Of a DNA stretch of 5,244 nucleotides, positions 4,964-5,244 are shown one piece after another; the first letter of the stretch is position 1; each line of letters begins with the position of its first letter. A program made the position numbers and the translations under genes. The notes beneath the pieces were generated by a model. The model ran no database searches and was not told the DNA's origin. It saw nothing but the letters and a program-made list of their open reading frames with translations. The DNA is from an uncultured Oscillospiraceae bacterium (GTDB lineage: Bacteria; Bacillota; Clostridia; Oscillospirales; Acutalibacteraceae), in assembly GCA_900552285.1 (NCBI GenBank), contig URYV01000113.1, positions 1-5,244 of the forward strand, read 5' to 3'.

Positions 4964-5010
4964 CGCGCTGAGGGGAAACCCAAGTGCGACGGACCTTGAA
5001 AATTAAACAA
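4964..5010 (+). promoter_or_regulatory. rRNA antitermination leader: boxB-like hairpin followed by boxA-like motif
   Basis: CGCGCT (4964-4969) pairs with AGTGCG (4983-4988), with one G-U wobble, and an inner GGG/CCC helix is capped by a GAAA tetraloop (4972-4981). Five bases later comes CCTTGAAAATTAAACAA (4994-5010). It resembles the CTTTGAAAACTAAACAA-type sequence I recall from Bacillus rRNA leaders, corresponding to boxA, the NusB/NusE (S10) loading site. Hairpin then boxA is the order of nut-like sites that make rRNA transcription resist Rho. The assignment rests on motif resemblance and position. Confidence 0.65.
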
Positions 5011-5185
5011 CGATAGAAGGAACCCGAGATTTTTTTGAGAAGTTTTAAAGGAAAAACTCCTTGAGAATTCAGTAAACGGATTTTCTGGAAAAACAGATAT
5101 GTGAAAGTCATATCAATACGCAAAGCGTAAAAAATGAGCTAAGAGCTTTAAAATGATTATAGCGTCTACGGACGATATGATACAA
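5011..5185 (+). other. Pre-16S rRNA leader (transcribed spacer)
   Basis: This AT-rich, non-coding spacer between boxA and mature 16S should be removed by rRNA processing. Several small hairpins are visible: AAGGA/TCCTT (5048-5062), which competes with AGTTTT/AAAACT (5041-5058); GATATG/CATATC (5096-5114); TACGC/GCGTA (5117-5129); and CGTC/GACG (5163-5174). Part of the spacer probably pairs with sequence beyond the 16S 3' end to form the long RNase III stem, but that partner lies outside the window. I see no gene here. Confidence 0.7.
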
Positions 5186-5244
5186 ATTTTAGAGAGTTTG
5201 ATCCTGGCTCAGGACGAACGCTGGCGGCGTGCTTAACACATGCA
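5186..5244 (+). rRNA. rrs: 16S ribosomal RNA, 5' end (3' partial)
   Basis: The universal 16S start AGAGTTTGATCCTGGCTCAG is at 5193-5212, corresponding to E. coli positions 8-27, which places base 1 near 5186. It continues with the conserved GACGAACGCTGGCGGCGTGC and CTTAACACATGCA. The last motif is typical of Clostridia, as opposed to the CTAATACATGCA of Bacillus. Only about 59 bases are in the window. Confidence 0.97.

Noticed and set aside
4767..5123. 118-codon - strand frame across the rRNA promoters and leader
   Set aside because: It is Phe/Leu/Ser-rich translation of the reverse of A-rich promoter DNA. Two consensus promoters and boxA explain the region.
1..5244. A new multigene defence, mobile or biosynthetic system
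   Set aside because: All genes belong to known families with unrelated roles, mostly in single-gene units with their own terminators. There are no transposase, integrase, CRISPR repeats or toxin-antitoxin pairs.

Overview
The window looks like chromosomal DNA of an endospore-forming Firmicute of the class Clostridia, probably near the Oscillospiraceae/Ruminococcaceae. The evidence is a clear SpoIIID sporulation regulator, a 16S rRNA 5' end of clostridial type (CTTAACACATGCA), strong purine-rich Shine-Dalgarno sites, a TTG start codon and Firmicutes-type sigma-A promoters. It reads as ordinary housekeeping chromosome. I see no mobile element, CRISPR array, tRNA, phage gene or new multigene system.

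Layout, left to right. (1) The C-terminal part of a GxGYxYP-type putative glycoside hydrolase enters from the left edge on the + strand. (2) luxS lies convergent to it on the - strand, and the two share a bidirectional terminator. (3) spoIIID is divergent from luxS, has a TTG start and a plausible sigma-E promoter. (4) A secreted, membrane-anchored D-alanyl-D-alanine carboxypeptidase of the PBP5/DacF type lies on the - strand, convergent with spoIIID across a second shared hairpin. (5) A calcineurin-fold metallophosphoesterase is divergent from the carboxypeptidase. (6) queT, a queuosine-precursor ECF transporter S-component, follows a compact pseudoknot-forming leader that I interpret as a preQ1-I-like riboswitch. 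(7) A strong terminator closes queT. (8) The start of an rRNA operon follows: phased A-tracts, two tandem strong promoters, a hairpin-plus-boxA leader, and the first ~59 nt of 16S rRNA running off the right edge.

Most genes are separate transcription units. luxS serves methyl-cycle recycling and AI-2 production, spoIIID the mother-cell sporulation programme, the carboxypeptidase peptidoglycan trimming, and queT import of a precursor for tRNA queuosine, probably with preQ1 feedback. The items most worth a second look are the riboswitch with its Shine-Dalgarno-sequestering pseudoknot, the metallophosphoesterase that seems to have lost two ligands of its second metal site, the SxN-to-SxC change in the carboxypeptidase, and the architecture of the rRNA leader.
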